Below are positions 1 to 11,574 of a stretch of 64,000 nucleotides of DNA, in pieces. Source of the stretch: Branchiostoma floridae (lineage: Eukaryota > Chordata > Leptocardii > Amphioxiformes > Branchiostomatidae); the NCBI RefSeq assembly GCF_000003815.2, contig NC_049994.1:2192288-2256287 (forward strand). The letters run 5' to 3'. The notes under the pieces are model-generated. The model had not been told where the DNA came from. It was given only the letters and a program-made list of their open reading frames with translations, and did not search any database. The position numbers were made by a program, and so were the translations under genes. Numbering within the stretch: position 1 is the first letter of the stretch; the number at the start of each line of letters is the position of its first letter.

Positions 1-2900
1 GGATGAAAGGTGCACGTAAATATCTTAGAATGATACACGGCATTACACATTAAGAAGGATATCAAACAAAACTTAAATACAGCTGCGTTACATGATCATT
101 ATCATAAACAAGTGCACTTCGTCCTTCCTTCGCCCTTGCTTGTGGGACAAAAGTGCAAGGGCCACCACCATGCCTAAGCACTTAATAAAAGGCAGGAGGC
201 AACATCATTATCCTTTATTTGTGTATGCTGTCATTAGCATGATGACATCTGAATCTACTGAATCTGAAATATAGCAACATGTTTTTCAATATCTAGAAGG
301 GTGTTAACATCAACCTTCATAATTCAAAAGGATGCAACAATACCACCAATGAAATACATGAACTTAAAGTGATTTAAAGAGATGTACCGATGCAACATGA
401 GTAATCCATCCTTATGTACACTTTTATACATTTAGGTGTTCAAACGAATCTTGTAACAACGTGTTCTTGATGTGATTGGCACCCAGAGAGAGTCGATGTC
501 TGCTTACCAATCAAGGAGACCAGCATTAGGACGACTGCACCGCTGACAGCTTGTGTGCGGCCCATTTCTAAGTTAGAAAAAATAAGAGAGATTTATTTGT
601 AGTTAACAGCCAACCGTGAAAAAGTAATGTTCCTACTTTTTGTCGTTTAAATAAAGACTTTTCTTCTTTCAAACGCTTTAATTGCACGGGCCGTAATTCT
701 GATGTAAATTGTGTTGAATTTGGAATGCATAGTGACAGTAATAGAATTCAGATGCCTGATATATTTCGAAGGCTAGACAAAGATTCCATACAGCGTCCGT
801 CGCTGTATTCAGGAGCCCAACGGTAGGAGTCTAAGTCATAAAAGAAAAAAAAAGGGGGAACATAAACACTTAGCCACAAGAAAAGAGGTGCAGCCAAGCA
901 TAACTCCCTAAATTTTGAACAATGAATGAAAAAATGGCACTATCAAAATTCAAAATGTTCTGAGGCATGATTAACCGAAGATAATAAACCAGAACATAAA
1001 AGTCCAAGGTACGAATACTAATCCAGTCAGGCAACGGATCTCGTACCTTTGGGAAGAACGAATCACCCACTTAGTTAACATTGTCATTTTTTTCTCCAAG
1101 ACATACGGGCATAATGTGGTACTGCACTCGCGTTCATGACGCATCTTTACAGTGCCACAAAACAAAAACAAGCAGAAGGTAAAGGTACGTAGTCACATGA
1201 CCTTTTGATACTACAAGGGCAAAGGCCTGTTACCACTTTTTACGTTCACCGCAAAACAGAGCAATGCGTTTTTGGGTTACAGTCCTGGCGTCCGAAGAAA
1301 TATGGTTGTTAACCCTTGGCTTGAAAAGTTTTAGATTGTGCCCCACAAGGAAGTAATTCATTGAAAGCTTGTTCCATGACGATGACATTCTAGAAAAGAA
1401 GCGTGGAACTTCCGCTTGAGAGGTGAGTTATGGAGGAAAAAATACGCTTTGAGAACATTTGAAAATTATTGCAACATCTTTACTGGCATTGCCCCATAAA
1501 ACAAGCTTTTGTTTCTGCATATTTGATGTTTTACTGTTGGGCGCTGGTGGGTCTTTTGTAGTGAGCCATTAATCCATGACTCAAATGTACTACCAAATAT
1601 TCTTTAAGTGTGTATTAACTCCCCAGCCCACTGACCCATTTACAACTGTGATCTACATAAGGCAATTACTGAACGAATGCTGCTACCATTATCTACACAC
1701 TATCAGAAGTACTCTTTACCATAATATCAATATTTCCAACGCTTTACACAACCGGGTAATATAAAAAGTCGAAATAAAGTTTGAACTTTTTCCAAATAAG
1801 TACCGAATCTCGTAGACCATTAAAAAAACTTGAAAACATTGGCAAATGATAGCAACCTTCTCCGTGACTTGCAATTGAATGCCAACACCGCACTGCATGC
1901 GAGAACGGCAGTTTCCTTACATCTACATAAAACAACGCAATACCCAATACATTGTTTTGAAACAGTCAGTTGAGATTGAATATCACTTTCCTACTTACAC
2001 GCACATGGCAGTGAGACTTATAAATTCCCGTGACTGAGAAAAAAATCGATTGAAAGGACCAGAAAAAGTACATAATATTCAGTTATAGTAGCGTAATATA
2101 GGGGTCTCAAATTTTGCTGGGCTTCTTACAAGGTATAAAGAAAAAAGCCATAGCCACTATAGTGTTAAAATGATTTGAAAAAAAAAACCTCCCACCTGGG
2201 AAAGTGAATACAACTTACTTTTTTTTCCTTGACAGTTTTTCAGTTTCAACCTTCAGAGTCTTTCAGCACTTTAATTTCAAACGACCCAACGACTTGGTAC
2301 GATAACAACGGTAACAGTACGAGTAGGTTTAACATATTAGTTCAATCGTTTTTTACGAGAAAAGTCGTAACACATCATTAAGACAATGTTTTACACTTTC
2401 CTTGTAAACAACAGCGATTTCCGCACACTTCACACAATCAGAAATTACAGTGAACAAAGTAGAAACGTCGCAAGAAACTCTTGAGTTCAACTTGTAAGCC
2501 ATTGAAATTGAACGTCCCTTTTTTGAGCTGTACTAAGCTATTAATGTGAAATTGCTAAGTTAGAGTCACTTAAAACATTTCTTAGGGTTAGTTTTACAAC
2601 TCTCTGCGAATCTGCAGCTAAAATATACTCTCGTGCTCCCACCAACGTCCAATGAGTTACTGTGAACATTTACTTGGAACTATATACTATTACATGGGGA
2701 TGCTTTGTTCTTCGTCAATAATTATCATCAGTCAACAAAGTACAAATGTCGTAAAGGATTGCATTGTACACACTGTGTATAAAAAGTATTCAAGATAAAG
2801 GCGCACTTTACATTTCTCCGGTTTAACTAACTAAATAGACAAACTCCCTGTGAACCTTCAACTAGGAATGCTTTATTCTTGGCCCCTACCAACAACTACC
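1..2900. other. No gene recognised
   Basis: AT-rich sequence with only short open frames on both strands. I see no domain, RNA gene or paired terminal repeat that I can defend. Some short phrases recur loosely around 2630-2880, such as variants of a 'tgctttattctt' phrase, which suggests decayed dispersed repeats. Confidence 0.5.
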
Positions 2901-2907
2901 CACTTAC

Positions 2908-2991
2908 CGTGGACCTAGCCTGCAGCTGACTTGCACCTGCAACTATCCACCCTCCAAGGGTAGAACTGTTTGTGGACTGTAGCAATGGCAC
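2908..2991 (-). CDS. Candidate internal exon, unknown protein
   Basis: On the minus strand an 84-nt open stretch of 28 whole codons lies between a CAG acceptor preceded by 'ggatctcag' and a consensus donor (GTAAGTGGG). It would encode a Ser/Gln/Ala-rich peptide beginning VPLLQSTNSS. The open frame continues upstream to about 3144, so the acceptor could be wrong. No homology is recognised and no partner exon was found, so this may be chance. Confidence 0.15.
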
Positions 2992-3299
2992 CTGCTGAGA
3001 TCCTTTTTGTACCTTTACAGACTCAAAATATCCAGGTGACGAGGAGGAAATGAACAGTACACGAGGAAATGAAGAAACTTTGTTTCCGTGTCTTTCTGTG
3101 GTGGTCTTCACAGGCCACCTGTGCCACGCAGTGTTGCCAAACACATACCGTGCCGCTAATTAGCATATGGGGACTGTGTTTAGAAGCCAAATGTTGTAAT
3201 TTAAGATACACCTAAAGTATTATATTCCAAAGCCACCAAAGCCTGTTCGAGCAACGTGTACTTAGATTGCATGATAGCCAAAAAAACAAACATGTTAAA

Positions 3300-3305
3300 C
3301 CTTTA
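3300..3305 (-). terminator. Polyadenylation signal AATAAA
   Basis: The minus strand reads AATAAA about 15 nt beyond the stop of the 3321-3584 frame. It is the main reason to take that frame seriously as a terminal exon. Confidence 0.3.
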
Positions 3306-3320
3306 TTCATTACAGTGCAG

Positions 3321-3702
3321 TTAATTCCAAATTGATTTCATTATATTGGAGAAATCCTCTGAAAACGGTCCATTATATGCTAAACCCCCATGCATAGCCC
3401 TGGGGCCGAGAAAGGGTATCCCGCTGAGGTGGCTCACACAACTATTCAAGCGTAGGACACATGAGGAAGGAAGACAAAGAGTACTGGGTGTTTGAGTCAA
3501 CAGAATGCTGGATGACTTGCTCTCGTCAAGGCATGGCACGGGCAAATTTTTCGTTGAGACATCATGTTGTAGCCTCCAAAGCATGCTTTTTCTGGCGGTA
3601 TGCCTTGGGTTCTATTACAATGAGGCTAAGAAACATAAAACCGAGCGTAATAATAACCAAAAGCAATAGAACTGCAAAAATATATACAATAATAGTTATC
3701 AT
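3321..3702 (-). CDS. Possible terminal exon with a transmembrane segment
   Basis: An ATG at 3702 (minus) opens a 46-codon frame ending at 3562-3564. It encodes one strongly hydrophobic helix of about 28 residues (MITIIVYIFAVLLLLV...) followed by a basic stretch (KAYRQKKH), as expected for a membrane anchor and stop-transfer signal. In the +1 frame an overlapping ORF runs from 3584 to a stop at 3321, and an AATAAA signal follows 15 nt later. A one-base indel in the A5 run near 3587-3591 would fuse anchor and tail into a single-pass membrane protein with a tail of roughly 85 residues. No family is recognised and no upstream exon was found. It could be a small membrane-protein ORF or a broken receptor end. 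Confidence 0.25.
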
Positions 3703-4328
3703 GTTGCTACTTTAACAGATACGATGACGTTACTACACATTTCTTCCTCGTCTGACAGATACCATCTCTTTTTTTTTTTGCGACCATTTTAGCGGTAGAA
3801 TTGTGACCATCACCGAATGGATGAACTGAACTGACTGACAGTTGTACGATCTTTTATTAGCTGGTAAGAAGACACACAAGAACATGGTTTCTCTGCCCGA
3901 CCAAAACTTCGATCGGAGGCGGCTGGGGAATGGGCGCAATTTCTAGACATTAAATGTATATTATGAAGATTCCATTCTCACAGGGGACGATTCTTTCATA
4001 AAATCAATTTTGAAACGGTCGTGTTTTGCATAAATAGGGTGGAGTAAAATTTGCTGAATTTTCTCATAAGCAAATACCGGCCTTTCTAGTTACGACTGAC
4101 TTACATATACATGTACCAGTCCACATGAACAACACACGGCTCGACAGACAACCTAGGCTAGGGCAGACAACCATATTCTTCAAAAGTCGTCTTTAACTGA
4201 TTGACCTTTCATCAATATGTATAAATGATAGTTAAAAATATAAGATATTTGTTGCACTTACCTGATGCCACAGCCAAACTCATACGGCGGGGTTACTTTC
4301 TAACAATGACACCCCACTCCACGGAAAT

Positions 4329-4965
4329 ATGTTACACTCCGCTTCGCGGCCTATGCTGTTCCCACGCACCTGTGGCTTGTTGTGGGCCTTCCCCTGTACT
4401 CTCCCTGTGTATCCCCGAGATCTTTTCGCCCTTTTCATGTTTACACATAATAGGTATATCTTCGACAGTACACAAGATGTTATGTTACACTCCGCTCTTC
4501 AATGCACGGTCTATGCTTTTCCAAGCAATTGTGGCTTGTGTGGGCCTTCCCCTGTACACTCCCATGTACCCTGAAGATATTCCCTCCCTTCTTAGGTTTA
4601 CACATAATAAAGACATCTTTGGCAGTATACAACTTTTGTTATGTTACACTCTGCTATTCAATGCACGGTCTATGCTGTCACGCACCTGTGGCTTGTTGAC
4701 GGCATTCACCTGTACTCCCCCATGGTACTCACCTAGGGATCTTTACCCCCTTCGAATTCTTAGGTTTACATACGATAAAGATATCTTTGGCAGTAGACAT
4801 GATGCTATGTTACACTCCGCTTTCAATTCACGTCTTATGCTGTTCCTATGCACTTTTAACTTGTTGGGGACCATCCCCTGCGCTTCCCGATGTATCATAT
4901 ACAATAGATCTTTTCCCCTTCTTAGGTTTACACACAATAAAGATATATTTGGCAGTATTAAAAAG
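4329..4965. repeat. Tandem repeat, four units of about 153-166 bp
   Basis: Units begin at about 4329, 4482, 4641 and 4807 with 'atgttacactc(c/t)gct', and each ends with a shared 'ggtttacacataataaaga' and 'ggcagta' block. Divergence between units is moderate and indels change the spacing. The repeat produces open frames in several phases (one of 279 codons from 4225), but no frame is conserved between units, so the long frame is a by-product and not a gene. Confidence 0.85.
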
Positions 4966-6049
4966 AAAGAAAGAAAGAAAGTCTGTGGCGATTTTGCGTG
5001 CATACATAAAGCTAATTTCAACTTTCTGGCTACTTACTGGCTATATCTGGCCTTGGTGTCTTAATCATTTAGTCCCATATGGACAACCGACAATTTGCGT
5101 TTGCACATTTAGAGCTCCAAAAAGTTGTCCCCTTTTGCCAACAATTGAATGAAATGCTTTGCCTTAGCAAGAACGCATTGTGTTTGTAGTCAATGAGAGC
5201 AACCTTAAAGGTGAAGTTTTTGCGAGTTCAACGTCCGAACGCCCGACGGTTCTAATGCCATAACGACAAATTGGACAATTGACACCACCTAGGGTATCAC
5301 TGTGTGAGCTCTGTATTGTGTGCAAGGTTAACGTTCCTTCATACAAAATACCTTCATCGTGTAAGCGTAAGACCCCGCATGACATAACTCGACTGAACTA
5401 GGCGGAGCCAAATTAACACAAGACTGCTTCTATTCAATCAAGCAGAAATCATTCCCAGATTGCACGCTGGCTGCTCTACAAGTATAACAATAAAACGTTA
5501 TTCTATGCTCAAAAAATGCATACAAAAAACAACAACAACACCTGCTCTATGTTCTGAACCCTTAGGTCCTGCGGTAAAAGTCCGTCTAATTAACAGTTGC
5601 TCCCATGTTTAGCTAGGTTTGCATACACTGAGTACGTAGAACCCACCAAATTTATCTATAGAAGTAGAAGACACGTACGTCAGTAGTGTGATGGTCCAAA
5701 AACCAACAAACTCACAGCTTATTTTTACCAACGTAAAAATATATTAATACAGAACTGATGCATTACACCGAATAATCATCACGTGTTTCAAGAAAACTAG
5801 CCTTAGAGGTCAACGTTATTCACAATCTGAAGCGTAGGAACAAAAGAAAAAGGAACGGCGTGATCTTGGAACATACTTTAGCCATTCAAATAGATGACTG
5901 TCATTTTGGTTCAGAAGAATTCTCTTGTTTTCCATTGAAACCTAGTGATGCAGAAGAGTGTCTGGGGCAATAACTGTCATAGTGTCACTGATAATAGTAT
6001 TTTAGAAAATTCAATGTCCAGAAGACGATGTGTAACACACTGGTCATAG
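4966..6049. other. No feature recognised
   Basis: Non-coding sequence with a short (AAC)n run near 5528. No gene, RNA or paired repeat was seen. Confidence 0.5.
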
Positions 6050-6270
6050 AACGCTAGTTCCCCTATATCCTTGGATACCCTATATACGTTGTTTTCAAAA
6101 GCAGCGTATTTAGGGCTGTCATGCCGACAAAATGTGAGTTCAAACTGCTATGTATATTTTGAAAATATTACAATTTGAAACAGCCCTCAGTCGACTTGAT
6201 ATCCCTAAATGTGCTGTTTGAAAAACAACGAATATAGGTTACCCCCACGGATAAAGGGGAACTAGCGTTA
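6050..6270. mobile_element. Foldback (MITE-like) element, 221 bp
   Basis: The two ends are inverted copies: 'aacgctagttcccc' at the left and 'ggggaactagcgtt' at the right. Similarity continues inward through 'tatatccttgg', 'gttgttttcaaa' and 'atttagggctgt' blocks, so nearly the whole element can fold on itself. There is no coding capacity and no clear target duplication. Confidence 0.8.
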
Positions 6271-8202
6271 TAACAGATGAACCATTGTACCTGAATGATA
6301 GGGTTAGGATCAGCTGCTATTCAAGCATGTGTGTGACGTCCAAATGAAAGCCAATTTCCTGGTCAGTGCTTATAAGCGCTAAAGGAGAGTAAATATTAAA
6401 CTCAGCGCAAAAATGAAGCTAGAAGGAAATCTGGTATTTGGTACTAGTAAGTCGCAACTTGTTGCTTTGAATCCGAAGGATGAATACAATAGTTTACTTG
6501 GTCTATCTTATTCATTTTACGTCTCCAGTCTCTCTTTAGTAAGGCCACACAGACTTCTTCAGAATTTTAGATTGCGAATTGCTACGCATCAGTTAATTTC
6601 TTTTTCAGTCCCCCGGGCTCCTAAAATGACAATATTGATATTCTAATGGATAAACCGTTACTCGCCTACCAAATATCATCATGTTATGCACAACACCTCG
6701 AGTTACCTTGTTCAAAGCCAAACGCACTCACTCGCACGTACAAAGCCAGCCACAGCACCGGAGGTAAAAAGCCATGTAAACCATTTTCGCACTTGACCTT
6801 CCTCTCCACCACCGCTACACACCTACCAAAAGTCACAAAATTCAATCCGCAATTTCTAGAGTTACAAACTATTAACCTACATATATAATAGACCCACGGA
6901 ATAACCGAAAACATAGCCTTCTTGGCCAAGGCAAAAAGGTATCTTTTATTCGCTAGAAGCGTTATGCGGCTATCAGTGGTTTGACCTATAGTGCAGTAAG
7001 CATCAAGTTTTGTGACCTTTCACCTTTGCACCGTCGGTGAACCCGCTCTCACCATTTGTTTGCGTAATCGTCTTCGATACGTGCATATACCCAGTTCCTT
7101 GAAAATAACACGATTTTCACGGAATTCTAAAAGTCGTGGACAACGCTTATGACCATAGACATACATATAAGACCTGTGATTGTCGTTATCGCTTCCTTGT
7201 TGGTGTTTGTTCGGCGGTAAATAAGAATTAGAGGTAAGTTGTTTGCGATTGCTGTTTGATCGATGCATATGGGGGAGGGGGGATATTATAGGGATGTAGT
7301 AGTTCTGGTAAAAGCAATGTACCTTTGTACTGAAAGAAGGTGTCGTGGAAATTTTTCTACACAAGTCGGTGTGTCAAAAATGTGCTTTATTGTGAGGGTG
7401 AAATACATCAGTTTTAGAACTGCATGCGTTGAATAGCGATGTTTGTTTATTGGGCGTAACGTCTACCGGGCAAATTTGGATATTCTAGCGCAGACGCAGA
7501 TGGCCAACTTAAAAGGATTCATTCCTGTTTTAGTTCTAAAATTACACCTAAGAGACTGGACAACCATGCGAATGTGAGTTTTACATGTTCTAAAACCCAG
7601 GTAGGGGATTTTTGACAGCCTCTTTCTGATTCCCATTGCTTAAGAATAGTAATTATAGGCAGCCGAATACCAAAACTTGCCCTACACCTTTGCTGTTACC
7701 ACTACTGCTATGCGTCGGCTGCAGTTTACATTACTTCAGCTGACTGTCATGCAACAGCGGGCTTATTTTTTCTTGATTAAACTATTACATTACAAAATAG
7801 TGGGGAAAACATACTTGTGATGGCCCAGACTTAGTTTTCCTTTTAAGGATCCTAATTATTTAGGTGCACAGGAAAAAATTGATGCACAACACAAGATAAA
7901 ATAGAGTGGCAGCAAAACACGATTATTAACCACATAGACAAGCAATACGTACGAAGTACACCAAGGTTTTATTGTGTCTGTTTTTTCTGATCCTATAATT
8001 TTTCTGTATACACACGGGCGTACAAAAATACCTTTACCTTCTATCCTACAAAATATCTAGGTGCACCTGGAGTAAAATGAGGACGATACAGGTACAAAGT
8101 CGATACAGGTGATTAAACACCTCTGTAAAGTGTCTCCTCGAAATTTAAAATAACGGAACGAGCCGACGATCTCGTCCGTTTTCACCGATTATAGATCACA
8201 AG
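6271..8202. other. No gene recognised
   Basis: Short open frames only (the longest is 114 codons, minus, 7020-7364), with none resembling a known protein. A C-rich/G-rich patch sits at 7270-7280. Confidence 0.5.
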
Positions 8203-8449
8203 GTTAAAGATAGCAGAACACAGTATTGAACTTACATGGTTAGGGGCTACAAGCTGCGAAGTGACGCTACAAAACTTATAGTGCGGTTCACATTCAAGTT
8301 TCAAAATCTGACATGAGTTCAGGAAATAATCTCCGTAGCACATTATTTTGAAACTTCCATGTGTACCGCATTATCAGTTTTGTAGCGTCACTTCGCACGT
8401 TGTGGTCCTTAACCATGTAAATTAAATACCGTGTTCTGTTATCGTTAAC
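8203..8449. mobile_element. Foldback element just upstream of the zinc-finger gene
   Basis: The left arm 'gttaaagatagcagaaca' pairs with the right arm ending 'gttctgttatcgttaac'. Inner blocks such as 'gcgaagtgacgctacaaaac' recur inverted at the right (8378-8397). The arms are about 110 bp with a short centre. The right end lies 99 bp before the ATG of the zinc-finger ORF, so it may lie in or near that gene's promoter, 5' exon or last 5' intron. Confidence 0.85.
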
Positions 8450-8517
8450 ATGCCCTCGAAAATGGGGTAGACATATTTACCTACTTTGTAAAAGAAATTA
8501 ATGAATTGATCTTTCTG

Positions 8518-8546
8518 TATCCAATATTTTCTTATCATCACTTTAG
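8518..8546 (+). promoter_or_regulatory. Probable 3' splice acceptor before the coding exon
   Basis: A pyrimidine-rich run ending 'cactttag' closes at 8546, two bases before the ATG at 8549. This suggests an upstream non-coding exon spliced onto the single coding exon of the zinc-finger gene. The alternative is that these bases are transcribed 5' UTR. Confidence 0.4.
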
Positions 8547-8548
8547 AG

Positions 8549-11056
8549 ATGGCCGAGTTCTCATGTGTGCCTCCGGTTAAAGAGCTTTGCGTGGAGCAAA
8601 CTTCGAGCGAGACACACGTCAAAGAGGAGGAGACAGGAGACACTGGCTGGCAACAGGATGGACAAGAGAACGTGATGTGCCGATTGCAAGAAACGAACGC
8701 TGAAGACCAGGACACCTTCAACTACTTCGGCGCAATAGAACCAGTCGGACATCCTACGAACGAGGCTAACAACAGTTCAAGTTGGGAGCAGACAACAGAC
8801 ACGGGACGGCAGCAGGTTGTAGATTCCAGCAGTGAGCTTCCTGGGCACCCATGGGAGGAGGTGAACCTTTCTGGCAAGGAGATTGTCCATCAAAGACAAC
8901 TTGGGAAGAAGATGGACCATAATGGACACCCTGGGAAGGAGATTGAAAGCAGTGAGACCCAGACAACAGACATGGGCCTGCAGCAGGAAACGTGCGATGT
9001 GAAATTTTCTCAATCTGACAACACATCAACCTCACAGGTTCAGGAGAGCAAATACAATATCATGGCGTGTGTTGGTAAACGCACTCGTGAGAAAACTTTC
9101 ATGTGTGGGGAGTGTGGGTACAGGACAGCATACAAGTCTCATATATCCCAACATATGAGGACACATACCGGTGAAAAACCTTACAAGTGTGACCAGTGCG
9201 ACTATTCTTCTGCACGGAAATCCAGTTTAGACAACCACACAGCCTTTCACCACACCTGCGAAAAACCATACAGATGTGTGGAGTGTGGGTACGGGACTCA
9301 CCAGAGAGCTAGGTTCACAGAACACATGAGAACGCATACTGGGGAAAAACCTTACAACTGTCACCATTGCGACTATTCTGCAGCAAAGAAGTCCACATTG
9401 GACAAACATCTTAGAAAACATACGGGCGAGACACCCTACATGTGTAAAGACTGTGGGTTCAAGACTGCTCGAAAGTCTACATTATCACAGCATAAGAGAA
9501 CCCATTCAGGCGAAAAACCCTTTAAGTGTGACCTGTGTGACTATTCTGCTGCACGGAAATCCACTTTGGTCGCACATCGTTCAAAGCACACCGGTGAAAA
9601 ACCACTCATGTGTAGTCAGTGTGATTTCAGAACAGCTCGAACGTCTGATCTATGCCGACATATGAGAACTCATACAGGGGAAAAACCGTACAAGTGTGAC
9701 CAGTGTGACTATTCCGTATCACAGAAACGTCATTTAATCGAGCATAGAACAAAACACACCAGTGAAAAACCCTTCATCTTTGGAGAGTGCGGGTCCGGGT
9801 TAGGTCGAAGATCTGTCTTATATCACCACATCAAAGAGGAGACAGGAGACACTGGGTGGCAACATGATGGGCAAGAGAACTTGCTGTGTCAGGAAATGTA
9901 CACTGAGGACAAGGAAACCTACGACTTCTTTGGCGCAACACAACCAATCGGACATCCTACGAACGAGGCTTACAACAGTTGGGAGCAGACAACAGACACG
10001 GGACGGCAGAAGTTGGTAGAGTCCAGTAGTAAGATTCCGATTAGGGAACTGTGTGCTGGGTATCCTGGGGAGGAGGTGGACCATTCTGTGAAGGAGATAG
10101 TCTATCATGGAAACGTTGAAAAGGTGATGGACTGTAATGGCCACCCTGGGAAGGAGAGTGATAGCAGAGAGATCCACACAACAGAAATGGGCCTGCAGCA
10201 GGAAACGTGCGATGTTAACCTTCCTCAATCTGACAACACATCAACCTCAAAGGTACAAGAGAACAATGTTGTTAAACGCACTTGTGAGAAAACCTTCATG
10301 TGTAGGGAGTGTGAATACAGGACAGCTTACAAGTCTCATTTATCCCAACATATGAGAACTCACACCGGTGAAAAACCCTACAAGTGTGACCAGTGTGACT
10401 ATTCTTCTGCACGGAAATCCAGTTTGGACAACCATTTGACAGTACACCACACTGGCGAAAAACCCTACAGGTGTGTGGAGTGTGGGTACGGAACAAACCA
10501 GAAAGCTAGGCTCACAGAACACATGAGAACACATACTGGGGAAAAATCTTACAAATGTCGACATTGTGACTATTCTGCAGCAAAGAAATCCACGTTGGAC
10601 AAGCATCTTAGAAAACACACTGGTGAGACGCCCTTCATGTGTGAACAATGTGGGTTCAGGACAGCTCGACAGTCTACATTGTCGCAGCATATGAGAACCC
10701 ATTCAGGCGAAAAACCCTTTAAGTGTGACCTGTGTGACTATTCTGCTGCACGGAAATCCACTTTAGTCGCACATCGTTCAAAGCACACCGGTGAAAAACC
10801 ACTCATGTGTAGTGAGTGTGACTTCAGAACAGCTCGAACGTCTGATCTGTGCCGACATATGAGGACCCATACTGGGGAAAGACCGTACAAGTGTGACCAG
10901 TGTGACTATTCCGCATCACAGAAACGTCGCTTGATCGAACATAGAACAAAACACACCGGTGAGAAACCCTTCATATGTGGAGAGTGCGACTACGGGACAA
11001 TTCGAAAATCTATCTTGTATCGGCACATGAAAACTCACACAAAAGAAAAGCCGTGA
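8549..11056 (+). CDS. C2H2 zinc-finger protein, fused tandem duplicate (835 aa)
   Basis: Likely nuclear DNA-binding protein. An acidic leader (about residues 1-184, no KRAB, SCAN or ZAD domain seen) precedes eight canonical fingers (about 186-403) joined by TGEKPY-type linkers. A ninth finger (about 409-428) has lost its first zinc ligand (IFGEC for ICGEC) and its last His, and runs directly into a second copy of the leader (from HIKEETGDTGWQ). A second array of nine intact fingers (about 585-833) then ends the protein. Each finger in array 1 has its counterpart in the same order in array 2; finger 6, for example, is the same protein sequence in both. The simplest reading is an in-frame fusion of two tandem genes by unequal exchange at a 'cacatsaaa' match. 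The ATG at 8549 is the first in frame and follows an acceptor-like site. DNA target and orthology are unknown. Confidence 0.93.
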   Translation: MAEFSCVPPVKELCVEQTSSETHVKEEETGDTGWQQDGQENVMCRLQETNAEDQDTFNYFGAIEPVGHPTNEANNSSSWEQTTDTGRQQVVDSSSELPGHPWEEVNLSGKEIVHQRQLGKKMDHNGHPGKEIESSETQTTDMGLQQETCDVKFSQSDNTSTSQVQESKYNIMACVGKRTREKTFMCGECGYRTAYKSHISQHMRTHTGEKPYKCDQCDYSSARKSSLDNHTAFHHTCEKPYRCVECGYGTHQRARFTEHMRTHTGEKPYNCHHCDYSAAKKSTLDKHLRKHTGETPYMCKDCGFKTARKSTLSQHKRTHSGEKPFKCDLCDYSAARKSTLVAHRSKHTGEKPLMCSQCDFRTARTSDLCRHMRTHTGEKPYKCDQCDYSVSQKRHLIEHRTKHTSEKPFIFGECGSGLGRRSVLYHHIKEETGDTGWQHDGQENLLCQEMYTEDKETYDFFGATQPIGHPTNEAYNSWEQTTDTGRQKLVESSSKIPIRELCAGYPGEEVDHSVKEIVYHGNVEKVMDCNGHPGKESDSREIHTTEMGLQQETCDVNLPQSDNTSTSKVQENNVVKRTCEKTFMCRECEYRTAYKSHLSQHMRTHTGEKPYKCDQCDYSSARKSSLDNHLTVHHTGEKPYRCVECGYGTNQKARLTEHMRTHTGEKSYKCRHCDYSAAKKSTLDKHLRKHTGETPFMCEQCGFRTARQSTLSQHMRTHSGEKPFKCDLCDYSAARKSTLVAHRSKHTGEKPLMCSECDFRTARTSDLCRHMRTHTGERPYKCDQCDYSASQKRRLIEHRTKHTGEKPFICGECDYGTIRKSILYRHMKTHTKEKP

Positions 11057-11190
11057 CCCGTGCGGCTATTCTGCATTGAACAAACCATCGGGCTCGAACA
11101 TGTAGTAAAGCACTCTGGTTATTAGCCATATCGGTACGGACAGTTGAACTGGAAAGAGTCTGTAGCTACCGTTTATATAAACTCTCTGCA
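11057..11190 (+). pseudogene. Relic of one or two further C2H2 fingers past the stop
   Basis: Directly after the stop the DNA still aligns with a finger: 'tgcggctattctgca' matches the CxYSA codons, 'ctcgaacatgtagtaaagca' matches the LIEHRTKH codons, and 'ctctggt' matches the TG of the linker. The TGA stop overlaps what were the Cys-Asp codons of this finger and appears after loss of a few bases ('tacaag'). A second, weaker match ('ggtacggacag', 11138-11150) may be one more finger. Confidence 0.6.
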
Positions 11191-11574
11191 TCTAGGGCAT
11201 ACGAAAAAGATCTAAGTCTGTTGTTAGAAATGTATAGCCAAATGTTTAGCCTAAATCCTTAAACCCATATTCGCAATAGTTATGAAGATTCCTTCGAGGG
11301 GTGACCACGTTTAATTTTCAATTTTTACCTAGCCTGCCAGTCTACAGCAGCTACAAATGTACAATGTACAAACAGACGCACAAACAACAATGCACAAGTA
11401 GTGATTAAAAACATGCAATAATTGCCTTAATGAATAACAACAGACAATGTAAATAGAGTTTATTGTCAGTTTATTGTGTTTATGTGATACCTTTTAGCTT
11501 ATTGAGCTAATCTTCCAGGGCTCATAAAAACACACAGTATATACAAGTAGATAGACAGATACAATAACACACAC
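11191..11574. other. No feature recognised
   Basis: Likely the 3' flank or UTR of the zinc-finger gene. It holds no canonical AATAAA on the plus strand that I can point to and no repeat. Confidence 0.4.
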
